This document shows positions 63,559 to 64,000 of a stretch of DNA of 64,000 bases, piece after piece. Source of the DNA: Bradyrhizobium guangzhouense. Lineage in GTDB: Bacteria > Pseudomonadota > Alphaproteobacteria > Rhizobiales > Xanthobacteraceae. The notes under the pieces were generated by a model that saw only the letters and a program-made list of their open reading frames with translations, was not told the origin of the DNA and made no database searches. The number at the start of each line of letters is the position of its first letter. Position 1 is the stretch's first letter. Location: contig NZ_CP030053.1 in assembly GCF_004114955.1 (NCBI RefSeq), forward strand, positions 2,108,001-2,172,000. The letters run 5' to 3'. Made by a program: the position numbers and the translations under genes.

Positions 63559-64000
63559 TCACCGCTGAATGATCTTCGTCCAGACATCGCCGAGGATCGC
63601 GGGCTCGCGCGGCGGCAGATAGGTGAGGCCGGCCTGCTTGCCGAATTCGGCGATCCTGCCCTCGGCGGCTAGATCCGTCAGCGCCGTGTTGACGCCCTCG
63701 ATCAAGGCGGGATCGCCGTCGAGCCCGACATAGCCGCGATTGGCGCCGATCGGATAATAATAGCCGGAGGCGGTGATGGCGGTGTCAGGATGCGCGGCGC
63801 GATGGGCGTCGTAGCGGGCAAGGTCGATCAGGGTCGCGTCATAATCGCCACGATTGAGCGCGCCCAGGAGGTCGTCGCGGCCGGGAACGAGATGGGTGAT
63901 ATTGTCGATCAGCTTTCCCTTGTCGAACGTCATGAGGATGGCGTCGCCGAGAGAGCCGCTTTCGATCGCGAGGCGAAGCCCGGCGAGATCGCCGATATCG
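63559..64000 (-). CDS. XoxJ-like periplasmic binding protein (5' end outside window)
   Basis: The frame is open past the right edge of the window; about 146 C-terminal residues are visible. They show the type 2 periplasmic-binding fold: DLAGLRLAIESGSLGD, YDATLIDLARYDAH, IGANRGYVGLDGDPALIEGVN and ALTDLAAEGRIAEFGKQAGL. Proteins of this kind (MxaJ/XoxJ) accompany methanol dehydrogenases and help their activation. Its place close to xoxF and xoxG supports XoxJ, but an amino-acid ABC binding protein is possible without the N-terminal half. Confidence 0.72.
   Translation of the reverse strand, partial: DIGDLAGLRLAIESGSLGDAILMTFDKGKLIDNITHLVPGRDDLLGALNRGDYDATLIDLARYDAHRAAHPDTAITASGYYYPIGANRGYVGLDGDPALIEGVNTALTDLAAEGRIAEFGKQAGLTYLPPREPAILGDVWTKIIQR

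Overview
The window looks like chromosome of a Bradyrhizobium-type alphaproteobacterium (family Nitrobacteraceae). This rests on the high GC content, the gene families present (xoxF with gfa and adhC, a hut cluster using HutF, DUF6894, IorAB-type molybdenum hydroxylase), many FNR/FixK boxes of the form TTGA-N6-TCAA, and intergenic palindromic repeats of a kind I associate with Bradyrhizobium. The species assignment is inference. I saw no rRNA, tRNA, CRISPR array, insertion sequence or phage gene.

Region 1 (1-3432) is the end of a sulfoquinovose-type uptake and hydrolysis operon: two MalF/MalG-like ABC permeases followed by a GH31 glycosidase carrying the full residue set of sulfoquinovosidases.

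Region 2 (about 3.5-29.1 kb) is a low-oxygen island. Eight exact TTGA-N6-TCAA boxes and one near match lie in its intergenic spaces. Genes with a box at their promoter include DUF2254 and DUF3141 proteins, a CoA-transferase operon, alpha/beta hydrolases, Hsp20, an orphan GroEL, an FtsH protease and a periplasmic cytochrome c. Further genes in the same runs encode phosphotransacetylase, acetate kinase, FabI, a MaoC hydratase, a phasin and a CBS-BON protein. An alcohol dehydrogenase and an aldehyde dehydrogenase lie at the right end. The set resembles the low-oxygen-activated (lxa) locus described in Burkholderia: acyl-CoA overflow to acetate with ATP gain, storage-polymer handling, protein quality control and redox balance. 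One box sits exactly where it should to drive a short RNA ending in a strong terminator at about 25153-25236.

Region 3 (29.1-32.4 kb) holds an LprI-like protein, a DHA2 MFS exporter and an ECF sigma factor with a SnoaL-like C-terminus next to a small partner gene.

Region 4 (32.4-42.9 kb) is a histidine-utilisation cluster. One strand carries an M20 amidohydrolase, a NitT/TauT-type ABC transporter, hutC and hutF. The other carries hutI, hutH and hutU. A perfect 20-bp palindrome lies between the two arms. HutG is not in the window, and the M20 enzyme is a candidate stand-in.

Region 5 (42.9-50.5 kb) is mixed: a GGDEF-EAL protein, an Ala/Glu/Pro-rich protein, convergent and overlapping tungstate ABC genes tupA and tupB, 3-hydroxybutyryl-CoA dehydrogenase and a group 3 truncated haemoglobin.

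Region 6 (50.7-64.0 kb) concerns periplasmic oxidation of alcohols and C1 compounds. It holds a Rieske protein beside a PQQ dehydrogenase, a Tat-exported IorAB-type Mo hydroxylase, and gfa-adhC-xoxG-xoxF for methanol to S-formylglutathione. These are followed by an AraC regulator and a truncated XoxJ-like binding protein. Intercistronic hairpins and two candidate small RNAs are seen here.
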